DNA of 64,000 bases, taken from assembly GCA_038318085.1 (NCBI GenBank), contig JBBQBV010000001.1:1-64000 (forward strand), given 5' to 3'. A model generated the notes under the pieces. That model was not told the origin of the DNA and did not search any database. It worked only from the letters and a program-made list of their open reading frames with translations. Both the position numbers and the translations under genes were made by a program. This document shows positions 38,161-47,159 of this stretch, one piece after another. The DNA is from DATLGB01 sp038318085. Lineage in GTDB: Bacteria; Actinomycetota; Thermoleophilia; Solirubrobacterales; Solirubrobacteraceae. Within the stretch, counting starts at the first letter, position 1, and every line of letters starts with the position of its first letter.

Positions 38161-40605
38161 CTAACGGCCGGCTTCGATGCCGGTGAACTCGCGCAACGCG
38201 TCGACCACGGCCTGCGTCGCGTCCTCGATCGGGACCGGCGTCGGATCCAGCCGCGCGAGGTCGGACGCGTCCGCGTCCGCATCCGCGGAGAACACGACCA
38301 CCGAGCGCCGCAGCCGCCGGCCGCGCAGGTCGAGCTGCGCGAGCGCGGCGTGGGGCGCGCGCATCCCGGAGTCCACCAGCGCGACCTCGAAGTGCGTCTC
38401 CTCGCACAGGCGGGCGGCATCGGCGCCGGAGGTCGCCCAGGCGAAGTCGATGCCGCGCCGGCCGAGCAGCGGTCCGACGACGTCGCGCATCGCCGGCCTG
38501 CCGACCACCAGCACGCGGGCGCGCCCGGCGAGGATGGCCGAGCCGATGGCGTCCGTGAGCTCGTCCGCGTCGATCGGCTTGCTGACCGACCACTCGGCCG
38601 CGAGCGTCTCACGGCCAGCCAGCGCCGACACCACGATCACCGGCGTGCGACGCAGCTCGGCGTCCTCGCGCAGCGCGCGCAGCACCTCGAAGCCGTCGGC
38701 GCCGGTCCCGAGCAGGATGTCGAGCGTGACCGCGTCGAAGCGCTCGTGCGCCAGCAGCGCCAGTGCCTGCTCGCCGTCGGCCGCGACGCGGACCTCGACG
38801 TCGTAGGGCGCCAGCTGGGACACGATCAGCTCGGCCACCTCCTGCTCGTTCTCGACGACCAGGACGCGCCGCCCCACCAGCGCCCGCCTCGGGTCCGAGA
38901 CGTCGCCGAGGGCCGGGGCGCGCGGCAGCCGGACCGTGACCGTCGTGCCGACGCCGACCTCGGACTGGACGTCGATCGACCCCCCGTGCAGCTCGACCAG
39001 CGAGCGCACGATCGAGAGGCCGAGTCCCGTCCCGCTGCTGCCCCGCTCGCCGCGGAAGAACCGGTCGAAGATCCGGTCGAGCTGCTCGGCGCTCATGCCG
39101 CGGCCCTCGTCGGCCACCGACAGCAGGACCTGATCGCCCGACGCGCCCACGCTGATCTTGATGCGGCCGCCGTCGTCGGTGTAGAGGTGCGCGTTGGTCA
39201 GCAGGTTGGTGACGATCTGGCGGATCCGCGCGGGATCGGCCCAGGCGACGGGCAGCGCGCGGGCTATGTCGAGGTCGAGCGTCTGGGAGTGCTCGTCAAA
39301 GCGCGGCTTCATCAGCGCGGCGACCTCGCGCACCGCCTCGGCGACCGAGATCGGCCGGCGCTGGATCTCGAGCTGGCCCGCCTCCACGCGGGCGACGTCG
39401 AGCAGATCGTTGACGAGGTCCACGAGCCGGTTGGTGGAGAGCAGGATGATGTCGATGAACTCGCGCTGGCGTTCGTTGACGCTCGTACCGCCGAGCAGCT
39501 CGACGAAGCCCTTGATCGAGGTGAGCGGGCTGCGCAGCTCGTGCGACGCGGTCGCCACGAAGTCGCTCTTGGCCCGCTCGAGGCGGACGCGCTCGGTGTT
39601 GTCACGGACGGTGAAGACGACGCCGTCGTCGAGGTTCGGGCCCATGCGGGCGGCGGTGACCGCGAGCGTACGACCCTGGTGGTCGACCTCGACCTCCCGG
39701 CCGAGCGCCTGCTCGAGCGGCGGCAGCGGGCCCGAGCCGGCGACGACGCTGTTGCCGGGCACGACGCCGGGGACGAGCGTCCCGGCGCGCGGGTTGACCT
39801 GGATGACGCGGCCGTAGCCGTCGCAGATGAGCAGGGCGTCCCCGAGGCTCTCGATCGCGGCAGACAGGCGCCGGCGGCCTACCTCGACCCGCTGCTGCGC
39901 GCCCTCGAGGTCGTCGGCCATGGCGTTGAAGGCGGAGGAGAGCGCCCGCAGCTCGGCCGGGCCGTCGGGCTTCACGCGCGCCCGCAGATCACCGCCGGCC
40001 AGGCGCCTGGTGGCGGATACGAGGTTGGCCATGGGGCGTCGCAGGCCGCCGACGAGGATGGAGACGAGCGCCAGCGCGGCGACGAGCGCGAGCGCGCCGG
40101 CGATCCCCGCGGTCAGCACCGCGCGGTGCGTGCGCGAGGACGCCCGGTCGCGCGCGGCGCCGCGGCGGACGCCCTGCCGAGCGGCGACGGCGGCGACCGC
40201 CGCGCGAGCGAGCCGCAGCTCGCCGGCGAGCCGGTCGATGGCCCGCCGGGACGTCGCGCGCAGCCGCCCCTGGGTCTTGACCACCCGGTCCACCAGGGCT
40301 GTGGAGGGCCGGTCGCCGGCGACAGCCGAGCGCGCCGCCGCGATCGCCTCGTCAAACGCCCGTGCGGCTCTCGCGCGATCCGAGCGGCGCCCGCGCGCGG
40401 AGCGCAGGATGGACTCCTCGACCACGCCGGCCGTCAGCACATTGGAGGCGGCGACCTCGCCCGAGTAGCTGCGCGCCAGGTCGTTCTCGTAGGTCTGGCG
40501 GGCGGAGTAGAGGCTTGCGACCTCGAGCGCGGCGAGGGCGGCGAGGGCCAGCGTCAGGCCGACGAGGGCCAGCAGCAACGACCTGGCGATGGACAATCGG
40601 CGCAT
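38161..40605 (-). CDS. Membrane hybrid sensor histidine kinase
   Basis: 814 aa from ATG 40605. Membrane segments at about residues 5-28 and 170-192 flank an extracytoplasmic helical sensor. HAMP (about 193-250), a PAS-like region (about 260-360), the H-box FVATASHELRSPLTSIKG with intact His, the ATPase domain (NLLTNAHLY, DEGRGMS, GTGLGLSIVRSL), then two receivers follow. Receiver 1 has ENE in place of the acidic pair but keeps LDILLG and SKPID. Receiver 2 lacks the acidic pair (VVGRPAM) and may be inactive as a phospho-acceptor. The HD-GYP and receiver genes downstream are its probable partners. Confidence 0.93.
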   Translation of the reverse strand: MRRLSIARSLLLALVGLTLALAALAALEVASLYSARQTYENDLARSYSGEVAASNVLTAGVVEESILRSARGRRSDRARAARAFDEAIAAARSAVAGDRPSTALVDRVVKTQGRLRATSRRAIDRLAGELRLARAAVAAVAARQGVRRGAARDRASSRTHRAVLTAGIAGALALVAALALVSILVGGLRRPMANLVSATRRLAGGDLRARVKPDGPAELRALSSAFNAMADDLEGAQQRVEVGRRRLSAAIESLGDALLICDGYGRVIQVNPRAGTLVPGVVPGNSVVAGSGPLPPLEQALGREVEVDHQGRTLAVTAARMGPNLDDGVVFTVRDNTERVRLERAKSDFVATASHELRSPLTSIKGFVELLGGTSVNERQREFIDIILLSTNRLVDLVNDLLDVARVEAGQLEIQRRPISVAEAVREVAALMKPRFDEHSQTLDLDIARALPVAWADPARIRQIVTNLLTNAHLYTDDGGRIKISVGASGDQVLLSVADEGRGMSAEQLDRIFDRFFRGERGSSGTGLGLSIVRSLVELHGGSIDVQSEVGVGTTVTVRLPRAPALGDVSDPRRALVGRRVLVVENEQEVAELIVSQLAPYDVEVRVAADGEQALALLAHERFDAVTLDILLGTGADGFEVLRALREDAELRRTPVIVVSALAGRETLAAEWSVSKPIDADELTDAIGSAILAGRARVLVVGRPAMRDVVGPLLGRRGIDFAWATSGADAARLCEETHFEVALVDSGMRAPHAALAQLDLRGRRLRRSVVVFSADADADASDLARLDPTPVPIEDATQAVVDALREFTGIEAGR

Positions 40606-40670
40606 GTGCAGGAGGATCCTGACCGATAAGGAAGGCAATGCACCTGCTCGGTCCTATCCTCCCCTGATCT

Positions 40671-41264
40671 ATGGACCTGCTTCGGCTTTGGCGGCGCAGA
40701 ACCTTCGGCGCGGTGGCGGGCGCGCTCGTGGCCCCCGTGGCCATCGTCCTGGCCGCCGTGGCGGTCGGCGTCGGCGGTGGCGGACTCGGAGGCCTGAGCT
40801 CGATCGGTCAGGCCGTGAGCGGCCCGAGCCTTCCGTCCGTGGCGCCGCCCGCCGCGAAGGAACCCGCCGCCGAGGCGGGCAGGCTGCTCACGCGCGTGCG
40901 TCCGCGCGGCCCCCGGGCCGGCGCGCCCGCCGCTTCGCGGACGGTGTCCGCGGCGCCGGACTCGGCCGGCGGTCGCTCCGGTGACGGTTCCACGCCGGCC
41001 GCGGCGCGCCCGCCGCGCGCCACGAGGCCGCACGACACGGGGACCTCGCTGCCCGGCACCGGCGCGGTGCCGACCCCGGGCGCGACATCCGCTCCCGCCG
41101 CGCCCGTCCCGACCCCCACCGCCACGCCGCGGCCGAGCGTCATCAAGCAGGTCGGCGACGGCCTGAAGGCGGTGACCGACCAGGTGCCGATCGCGGGGGC
41201 ACCCGCGGGACAGGTGGTCGACCTGATCGTGCAGACGGTCGACGGGCTGACGCCGAAGCCGTAG
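40671..41264 (+). CDS. Pro/Ala/Thr-rich membrane-anchored or secreted protein
   Basis: 197 aa. Basic N-terminus MDLLRLWRRRTFG, then one hydrophobic segment (about 13-38). The rest is low-complexity Pro, Ala, Thr and Gly, ending in a short ordered helix (IKQVGDGLKAVTDQVP). It would be extracytoplasmic. No family recognised. TATCCT lies 10 bases before the ATG. It is divergent from the hybrid kinase and convergent with the SDR. Confidence 0.65.
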   Translation: MDLLRLWRRRTFGAVAGALVAPVAIVLAAVAVGVGGGGLGGLSSIGQAVSGPSLPSVAPPAAKEPAAEAGRLLTRVRPRGPRAGAPAASRTVSAAPDSAGGRSGDGSTPAAARPPRATRPHDTGTSLPGTGAVPTPGATSAPAAPVPTPTATPRPSVIKQVGDGLKAVTDQVPIAGAPAGQVVDLIVQTVDGLTPKP

Positions 41265-41273
41265 CCGCGCCGG

Positions 41274-41996
41274 CTACAGGATCTCGTCCGGGCGCTGGAA
41301 GACGATCTCGGGCACCACGCAGGCGGGGGAGAGCTTGAGCAGGAAGCGGACGGCCTCGCCGATGTCCTGCGGGCGGATCATGTTCTCCGCGGGCACGGAG
41401 CTCTTGACGAACTCGGTCATGTCGGTGTCGACGAAGCCGGGGCAGAGGGCGACGGACTTGACGCCCGCGCCGCCGAGCTCCTTGTTCATCGCCTGCGCGT
41501 AGCCGACGACGGCGAACTTGGTCGCAGAGTAGACCGAGAGCCAGGGCTGGCCGGACTTGCCGGCGATCGAGGCCATGTTGACCACGAGCGCGCTGCGATG
41601 CTCGGCCCCGGCGGCCTTGAGCATCGCCGCGCATTCCCGGTAAAAGAGGACGATCGCGCGGACGTTGACCGCGAGCTGCATGTCCACGCGCTTGGCCTGG
41701 TGCTCGTCGGCCGTCGCGCCGATCCCGACCCCCGCGTTGTTGACGAGCGCGTCGAGGCGGCCGAAGCGGTCGCGGTGCCTGGCCACGACGTCGATGATCG
41801 CCTCCTCGTCGACCAGATTGGCCGGGACGGCCTCGACGTCGTAGCCCCTGCCGCGCAGCGCCTGCGCCGTGGCCTCGAGCGTCTCGGGCTTGCGGGCCGT
41901 GATCGTCAGGCCGAAGCCCTCCTGCCCGAGGACGTCGGCGATGGCGAGGCCGATGCCTCGCGAGGCTCCTGTGACGATGGCTGCGCGATCGGGCAT
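41274..41996 (-). CDS. SDR family oxidoreductase
   Basis: 240 aa classical short-chain dehydrogenase. The cofactor motif VTGASRGIGLAIADVLG is at residues 8-24, NNAGVG near 87, the catalytic Ser in MASIAGKSG near 143, and the YSATK catalytic pair near 156-160. KPETLEATA suggests NADP preference, but that is weak. Substrate unknown. It is divergent from the zincin gene with only 24 bp between start codons. Confidence 0.92.
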   Translation of the reverse strand: MPDRAAIVTGASRGIGLAIADVLGQEGFGLTITARKPETLEATAQALRGRGYDVEAVPANLVDEEAIIDVVARHRDRFGRLDALVNNAGVGIGATADEHQAKRVDMQLAVNVRAIVLFYRECAAMLKAAGAEHRSALVVNMASIAGKSGQPWLSVYSATKFAVVGYAQAMNKELGGAGVKSVALCPGFVDTDMTEFVKSSVPAENMIRPQDIGEAVRFLLKLSPACVVPEIVFQRPDEIL

Positions 41997-42002
41997 GCGG
42001 GA

Positions 42003-42012
42003 AATCTACGCT
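42003..42012. promoter_or_regulatory. Overlapping divergent -10 boxes (SDR and zincin genes)
   Basis: On the minus strand TAGATT (complement of 42003-42008) lies 6 bases before the SDR ATG. On the plus strand TACGCT (42007-42012) lies 8 bases before the zincin ATG. The boxes overlap by two bases in a 24-bp gap, so the two promoters should compete for polymerase. Confidence 0.5.
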
Positions 42013-42020
42013 GCACCGAC

Positions 42021-43250
42021 ATGCGCACGCCCTACGTCATCATCGGGGTCCTCCTCGCGATCTTCCTCGTGGCCGGATTCGCCGGGGAAAAGACGGAGCC
42101 CAGGCGCGCGAAGCCGGCCGCCCCGCTCGCGTCGGTCGCGAGCATCGCCGGGCGGGTCGAGGCCCTGCGCGGCCTGCGCTACCGCGCGATCCCCAAGCCG
42201 GTCCGCGTCACGGCTGCGCAGGCGACCAAGGACGGGCTCGCCGACCTCGACCGCGGCTACCCGCCCACCGCGCGGGCGGCCGACCAGGTGCTCTACGAGA
42301 CGCTCGGGCTGCTGCCGGCCGGCACCGACCTGCGCAAGCTCTCCGCCTCGGTGTTCGGGGAGCAGGTCGCCGGCTACTACGACCCCATCTCCAAGCGGCT
42401 GAAGATCGTGCAGGGAACCGCGACTGCGAACCGCGTGCTCTTCGAGGTCGCCCTCTCGCACGAGCTCACGCACGCCCTCGACGACCAGGCCATCGGACTC
42501 GACCAGTCCGCGGTCGACGCCTCCGACGACCGCGGCTTCGCCTACAAGGCGCTCGTCGAAGGCACGGCGACTCAGGTCATGTACGCCTACCTCGCGCGCT
42601 ACTTCAAGCCCGACGTCGCGCTGGGCGGCCTGCTCGGCGGCTCGTTCTTGAGTGCCTCCACCGGCGACCTCCCGCCGTTCGTCAGCGCCGGGCTGCTGTT
42701 CCCCTACCAGCAGGGGCAGATCTTCATCCGCACGCTCTATCAGCGCGCAGGCGGTCACTGGACGCTCGTCGACCTCGCGGAGCGCACGCGCCGGCCGACC
42801 TCGACCGAGCAGATCCTGCACCCGGGCAAGTGGCTGGCCGCCGAGCAGCCCGACCGCGTGCGGACCCCGGCGCCCCCACGGGGCTACGTCCGCCGCACCG
42901 AGGGGACGTTCGGGGAGTTTCAGACCGCGCAGTGGCTGGCGCTCTCCGGGCGCCGGCAGCCAGCCGCCGCCGCGGGCTGGGGCGGCGATCACTACGCGCT
43001 GTACGAGCGCACCGGCCAGAAGGTGCTCGTCGTGCGCTGGAGGTGGGACACACCGCGCGACCGGGCGCAGTTCGGCGCCGCGCTGCGCGCCACGCTCACC
43101 GAGGGGCTCGGGGCCCGCGCCGGATCGCACGGTGCCTACCGCCTGCGCGACGGCGCCGTGGCGGTCGGCACCCGCAGCGCCGCGACCACGCTGGCGTTCG
43201 CTCCCGGCGAGCGCTTGGCGCTCCGCCTCTCCCGCGCTACGGTGCGCTGA
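42021..43250 (+). CDS. Membrane-anchored zincin-like protein
   Basis: 409 aa from ATG 42021. An N-terminal signal anchor (YVIIGVLLAIFLVAGFAG) places the body outside. The zinc motif SHELTHALDDQA has His147 and His151, and Glu180 in ALVEGTATQVMYAY is the likely third ligand. QVAGYYDPISKRLKIV before it is typical of gluzincin-like domains found in actinobacterial secreted proteins. Protease activity is not established. It is immediately followed by a small membrane protein gene with no gap. Confidence 0.8.
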   Translation: MRTPYVIIGVLLAIFLVAGFAGEKTEPRRAKPAAPLASVASIAGRVEALRGLRYRAIPKPVRVTAAQATKDGLADLDRGYPPTARAADQVLYETLGLLPAGTDLRKLSASVFGEQVAGYYDPISKRLKIVQGTATANRVLFEVALSHELTHALDDQAIGLDQSAVDASDDRGFAYKALVEGTATQVMYAYLARYFKPDVALGGLLGGSFLSASTGDLPPFVSAGLLFPYQQGQIFIRTLYQRAGGHWTLVDLAERTRRPTSTEQILHPGKWLAAEQPDRVRTPAPPRGYVRRTEGTFGEFQTAQWLALSGRRQPAAAAGWGGDHYALYERTGQKVLVVRWRWDTPRDRAQFGAALRATLTEGLGARAGSHGAYRLRDGAVAVGTRSAATTLAFAPGERLALRLSRATVR

Positions 43251-43544
43251 GTGAGCACGGCCGGATGGATCTTCATGGTCGGCATCCGCGTCCTCGACGT
43301 GGGCGGCCTGGTCGCGTGGCTCGTCTGGTTCTCGCGCCAGCGCGGTGATCAACCCAACCCGGGGGACGACGGGGACGGCGGGCCGGGCAGCCCGTCGCCG
43401 CAATGGCCTCCGCCCGTTCCCGGCAGCGCCATACCGCTGCCCGACGGCGCGCCCTGGCCGCACCGGCGCCGGGACCACGTCGGCGACCGCGAGCCCGTGC
43501 CGCCCGCGCGCCGCCGCGCTCCGCGCCGGGCGCCCGTGCGATAG
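43251..43544 (+). CDS. Small single-pass membrane protein
   Basis: 97 aa from GTG 43251, abutting the preceding stop. One membrane helix (about 5-27: WIFMVGIRVLDVGGLVAWLVWF), then a Pro/Gly/Asp-rich and finally Arg-rich cytoplasmic-type tail. Family unknown to me; similar short proteins are frequent in actinobacteria. It converges on the AsnB-like gene with a 6-bp gap. Confidence 0.6.
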   Translation: MSTAGWIFMVGIRVLDVGGLVAWLVWFSRQRGDQPNPGDDGDGGPGSPSPQWPPPVPGSAIPLPDGAPWPHRRRDHVGDREPVPPARRRAPRRAPVR

Positions 43545-43550
43545 CGGTAC

Positions 43551-45305
43551 TCAGGTCCGCCCCGGTAGGCGCCTGAGCCACAGCTCGAGCAGCGCGAGCT
43601 GCCAGAGCTTGGAGCCGTCGAGCGTCGTGCGCTCGCCGTTGGGATCGGCGAGCAGCCGCTGCGCGTACGCGGGCCGCACGATCTCCGAGCCGTCGAGCGC
43701 CTCGCGCGCCAACTCGAGCACGCGGCCCTCGAGGTGCGACAGCGCCGGGACGGGAAAGTAGCCCTTGGGACGGTCGATGACGGCGTCGGGGACGATCCCG
43801 CGCGCCGCGGCCTTCAGGACGCCCTTGCCGCCCTCGGCGAGCTTGAGCTCGGGCGGGCAGGCGGCCGCGAGCTCGACGAGCTCGTGGTCGAGAAACGGCA
43901 CGCGCGCCTCCAGCCCGTGGGCCATGGTCATGTTGTCGACGCGCTTGACCGGATCCTCGACGAGCATGATCTCTGAGTCGATGCGTAGGCCGCGGTCGAC
44001 CGCCGTGGCCGCGCCGGGCGCGCCGAACTGCGCGTGCACGAAGGCGCCGGAGGCGTCGTGGGGCCACGGATCGCGCAGCACGTCGGCCATCTCGCCGTGG
44101 GGCCGGTCGACGAAATGCTCGCGGTAGACGTCCGAGCCGTCGCCGAGCGCGTCCGCCAGCGGCGGGTACCAGTAGTAGCCGGCGAAGACCTCGTCGGCGC
44201 CCTGCCCGGACTGGACGACCTTGACCTCCCTCGCGACCTCCTCCGACAGCAGGTGGAAGGCCACGCAGTCGTGCGAGACCATCGGCTCGCTCATCGCCGT
44301 GATCGCGGCGTCCAGCGCCGGCAGCATGCGGGCCTGGTCGACCAGGAACGTGCGGTGCCGCGTCCCGTAGCGGTCCGCGACGAGCTGCGAGTAGGAGAAC
44401 TCGTTCCCTGCCCGCCCGCCGACGTCGCCGAAGCCGACCGAGAAGGTCGCCAGGCCGCTCTGGCCGGACTGCGCGAGCAGCGCGACGATCAGGCTCGAGT
44501 CCAGCCCGCCCGAGAGCAGGACGCCGACTGGGACGTCGCTGACCATGCGCCGCTCGACGGCGACGCGCAGCGAGTCGCGGACTGCTTCAGTCCAGTCCTG
44601 CGCCGCCCAGCCGGCGTGCGCCGGGTCGCGCTCGAAGCGCGCGCGCCAATAGCGGCGCTCCGTCCGGCGCCCGTCGGCCTCGATTGTCAGCGTCGTGGCC
44701 GGGGGCAGCTTGCGCACGCCCGCGAGCACGGTGCGCGGCGCGGGGACGACGGAGTGGAAGCTGAGGTAGTGGTGCAGTGCGATGGGGTCGAGCGCCGTGT
44801 CGACGCCGCCGCCGGCCAGCAGCGCCGGCAGGGTCGACGCGAAGCGCAGCGCGCCGTCGACCTCCGCCAGGTAGAGCGGCTTGATGCCCAGGCGATCGCG
44901 CGCCAGCAGCGCCCGTCCGCTCGCGCGCTCGACGATCGCGAAGGCGAACATGCCGAGCAGGTGCTCGACGACGTCCGCGCCCCACTCGGCGTAGCCCTTG
45001 AGGATCACCTCGGTGTCCGAGGTGGAGGTGAACGCGTGGCCGGCGCGCTCGAGCTCCGCGCGCAGCTCGCGGTGGTTGTAGACGATCCCGTTGAAGACGA
45101 TCGCACAGCGCTCGTCGACCATCGGCTGGGCGCCGCGCTCGGAAAGGTCGATGATCTTCAGCCGGCGGTGGGCGAGGCCGGCACCGCGCTCGCACCACAC
45201 GCCCTCGCCGTCCGGGCCGCGCGGCACGAGCACCGCCTGCATCCGCCGCAGGGCCTCGAGGTCGGGCCCCCCGCCGGGGCGCAGCTCACCGGCGATCCCG
45301 CACAC
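43551..45305 (-). CDS. AsnB-family amidotransferase, N-acetylglutaminylglutamine amidotransferase-like
   Basis: 584 aa. The N-terminal glutaminase has the catalytic Cys2 (MCGIAGE), VPRGPDGEG near 28 and FNGIVYNH near 71. The synthetase half has the PP-loop SGGLDSS at 265-271. The segments GLATFSVGFGDVGG, MSEPMVSHDCVAFHLLSEEV and VVQSGQGADEVFAGYYWYPP match, from memory, the subfamily that amidates N-acetylglutaminylglutamine to the osmoprotectant NAGGN. It is therefore better called a peptide amidotransferase than an asparagine synthetase. The usual partner, a GNAT/ATP-grasp NAGGN synthetase, is absent; instead GCS2, C26 and circularly permuted ATP-grasp genes precede it in one operon, 7 bp from GCS2. 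Confidence 0.85.
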   Translation of the reverse strand: MCGIAGELRPGGGPDLEALRRMQAVLVPRGPDGEGVWCERGAGLAHRRLKIIDLSERGAQPMVDERCAIVFNGIVYNHRELRAELERAGHAFTSTSDTEVILKGYAEWGADVVEHLLGMFAFAIVERASGRALLARDRLGIKPLYLAEVDGALRFASTLPALLAGGGVDTALDPIALHHYLSFHSVVPAPRTVLAGVRKLPPATTLTIEADGRRTERRYWRARFERDPAHAGWAAQDWTEAVRDSLRVAVERRMVSDVPVGVLLSGGLDSSLIVALLAQSGQSGLATFSVGFGDVGGRAGNEFSYSQLVADRYGTRHRTFLVDQARMLPALDAAITAMSEPMVSHDCVAFHLLSEEVAREVKVVQSGQGADEVFAGYYWYPPLADALGDGSDVYREHFVDRPHGEMADVLRDPWPHDASGAFVHAQFGAPGAATAVDRGLRIDSEIMLVEDPVKRVDNMTMAHGLEARVPFLDHELVELAAACPPELKLAEGGKGVLKAAARGIVPDAVIDRPKGYFPVPALSHLEGRVLELAREALDGSEIVRPAYAQRLLADPNGERTTLDGSKLWQLALLELWLRRLPGRT

Positions 45306-45312
45306 GGCTCGC

Positions 45313-46422
45313 TCAGAACTGCTCGATGAGATCGTGCATGAGGCTGATCATCCCGCGCGGGCCGCGCGCCGCGCGCCGCTGGTGGGCGGCCCCGGGGTCC
45401 TCGAGGAGGTCCGCGACGCCGGGGAGGGGCCCCGACGCCTGCAGCACGCGCTCGAGCACCTCGTCGACCCCAACCATCGCGTGGCGGTCGGGGTCGATGA
45501 ACCGCGCCTGCACGCCATCGCGGAGGGCGAGGAAGCGGTTCTCGTCCAGGGCCTCGGGGCTGTCGACGAGTTGCGGGGCCGCGCAGCCCTCCGCCTCGGA
45601 CTCCAGACGGACGAGCGCCTGGACGAGCGCCACCAGCGCGGTGGTGCGCGGCAGGCCCGTCTGGGCGTCCATCACGCGCACCTCGAGCGTCCCGTAGCGC
45701 GGTTGCAGGCGCACGTCCCACCAGATGAAGGAGGGCTCCGGGACGGCGCCGGAGCGGATCAGGACGTCGGTCGCCGTCACGAGGTCGTCGTAGTCCGCGA
45801 AGGCGCGCGGCAGCCCGGCGCGGGGGAACGCCTGAAAGAGCGGGGTGCGTGCCGACGCCAGCCCGCTGTCGCGGCCCTGCCAGAAGGGCGAGTTGGCCGA
45901 CAGTGCGAGCAGGAGGGGGACGTGCGCGCGCATGCGGTTCATGGCGCGCACCGCGCCCTCGGGGTCGGCGATGCCGATGTGGACGTGCAGCGCGAACGTC
46001 GGCTCGCGCCGGGCGAGCTCGCGCATCGAGCCGAGCAGCTCCTGCTGGCGGGCGCCCGCGGAGACGTGCACGTCGCGCCAGGTCGCGAACGGGTGGGTGC
46101 CCGCCACCGCGCAGGCCAGGCCGAGCCCCGCCAGGGTCTCCCGCAGCGAGGCGCGCAGGGCGCCGAGCTCGGTGGCGGCGTCCGCGACGCCGGCGTGGGG
46201 GGAGGTGGTGAGCTCGACCGCCGAGCCGTGGGTCTCCTGCGCGAGGTGCTCCAGCAGCTCCGGCGGGGCGGCGGCGAGCACATCGTCGACGCGCGAGGCG
46301 AGGTTGCAGCTGTCGGTGTCGATGAGCATCACCTCCTCCTCGATGCCGACCGACCACGGCGTCTGCGCCGCCGCCGGATTCCAGCGCGCCCACGCCGGGA
46401 GGGTGCCCGCCGGGGCGCTCAC
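45313..46422 (-). CDS. GCS2-type glutamate/carboxylate-amine ligase (YbdK-like)
   Basis: 369 aa from GTG 46422, which overlaps the C26 gene stop (GTGA). A glutamine-synthetase-fold ligase: VGIEEEVMLID near 25-35 gives metal-binding Glu residues, TFALHVHIGIADPE near 129 further ligands, and SANSPFWQGRDSGLASARTP near 160 the nucleotide side. WWDVRLQPRYGTLEVRVMDA near 230 completes the fold. Relatives join glutamate (gamma-carboxyl) to amines or amino acids. Its operon partners suggest it makes a gamma-glutamyl-type bond in a small peptide. The exact substrate is unknown. Confidence 0.88.
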   Translation of the reverse strand: MSAPAGTLPAWARWNPAAAQTPWSVGIEEEVMLIDTDSCNLASRVDDVLAAAPPELLEHLAQETHGSAVELTTSPHAGVADAATELGALRASLRETLAGLGLACAVAGTHPFATWRDVHVSAGARQQELLGSMRELARREPTFALHVHIGIADPEGAVRAMNRMRAHVPLLLALSANSPFWQGRDSGLASARTPLFQAFPRAGLPRAFADYDDLVTATDVLIRSGAVPEPSFIWWDVRLQPRYGTLEVRVMDAQTGLPRTTALVALVQALVRLESEAEGCAAPQLVDSPEALDENRFLALRDGVQARFIDPDRHAMVGVDEVLERVLQASGPLPGVADLLEDPGAAHQRRAARGPRGMISLMHDLIEQF

Positions 46423-47159
46423 CCCCGGGCCGCGGCCACGAGGCCGGTGAACAGCGCGAGATGCAACGACCTCTCGACGAGCGTCTCGGCGTGCCACTGC
46501 ACGCCGCGGTAGTGCGGGCGATCCGTCGCCTCGATCGCCTCGACGACGCCATCGGGCGCGTGACCCACGGCGCGCAGCCCGTCGCCCAGCACGGCGACGG
46601 CCTGGTGATGAAAGGAGTTCACCCTCGTCGCCGTCGCGCCGAGCACGGCGGCCAGCGCCGAGGCGCTCTGCAGGCGCACCTCGTGCGTGCTGCGCCGCGC
46701 GGGCGCCTTCTGGCGGTGCTCGATCGAGCCGTCGGTGACGTCGGGAAGGTGTTGGTGAAGCGTCCCGCCGCGCGCGACGTTGAGCGCCTGGGCCCCGCGG
46801 CAGACGCCCAGGACGGGCAGGCCTCGCAGGTCGGCGGCCCGCGCGAGCTCGATCTCGAAGGCGTCCAGCCAGGGCCAGACCGGCCCGAGCTCCGGGTGCG
46901 GCTCGGCGTGGTAGCCCCCCGGATGCAGATCCGGGCCCCCGGACAGGCAGATGCCGTCGAGGTGGGCGAGCAGCGGCTCGATGGCCTCCGCCCCGAGTGG
47001 CGGCAGCACGACGGGGATGCCGCCCGCGAGCTCGACCGCGCGCAGGTAGGACATCCCGAGCGTCATCTCGCGCTGCGGCGGCTCGCCGTACTCCGTCGGC
47101 TTCTCGGACAGGCGAACCTCGGAGGTGGTGACGCCGATCAGCGGTCGCGGCGCGCTCAT
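46419..47159 (-). CDS. Class I glutamine amidotransferase-like peptidase C26 (gamma-glutamyl hydrolase type)
   Basis: 246 aa. Catalytic Cys120 in LGVCRGAQALN, with His223 and Glu225 in GVQWHAET. LSGGPDLHPGGY near 73 and NSFHHQAVAVLGDG near 181 are typical of the PuuD-like group that cleaves gamma-glutamyl amides such as gamma-glutamyl-GABA. In this operon it could trim or recycle a gamma-glutamyl product of the ligases. Start codon overlaps the stop of the ATP-grasp gene (ATGA) and its stop overlaps the GCS2 start, so production is tightly coupled. Confidence 0.88.
   Translation of the reverse strand: MSAPRPLIGVTTSEVRLSEKPTEYGEPPQREMTLGMSYLRAVELAGGIPVVLPPLGAEAIEPLLAHLDGICLSGGPDLHPGGYHAEPHPELGPVWPWLDAFEIELARAADLRGLPVLGVCRGAQALNVARGGTLHQHLPDVTDGSIEHRQKAPARRSTHEVRLQSASALAAVLGATATRVNSFHHQAVAVLGDGLRAVGHAPDGVVEAIEATDRPHYRGVQWHAETLVERSLHLALFTGLVAAARG

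Noticed and set aside
38151..38612. N-terminal extension of the HD-GYP protein into the hybrid kinase gene
   Set aside because: The extension is the out-of-frame shadow of the receiver domains (Arg/Ser/Pro-rich); GTG 38150 gives a normal protein.
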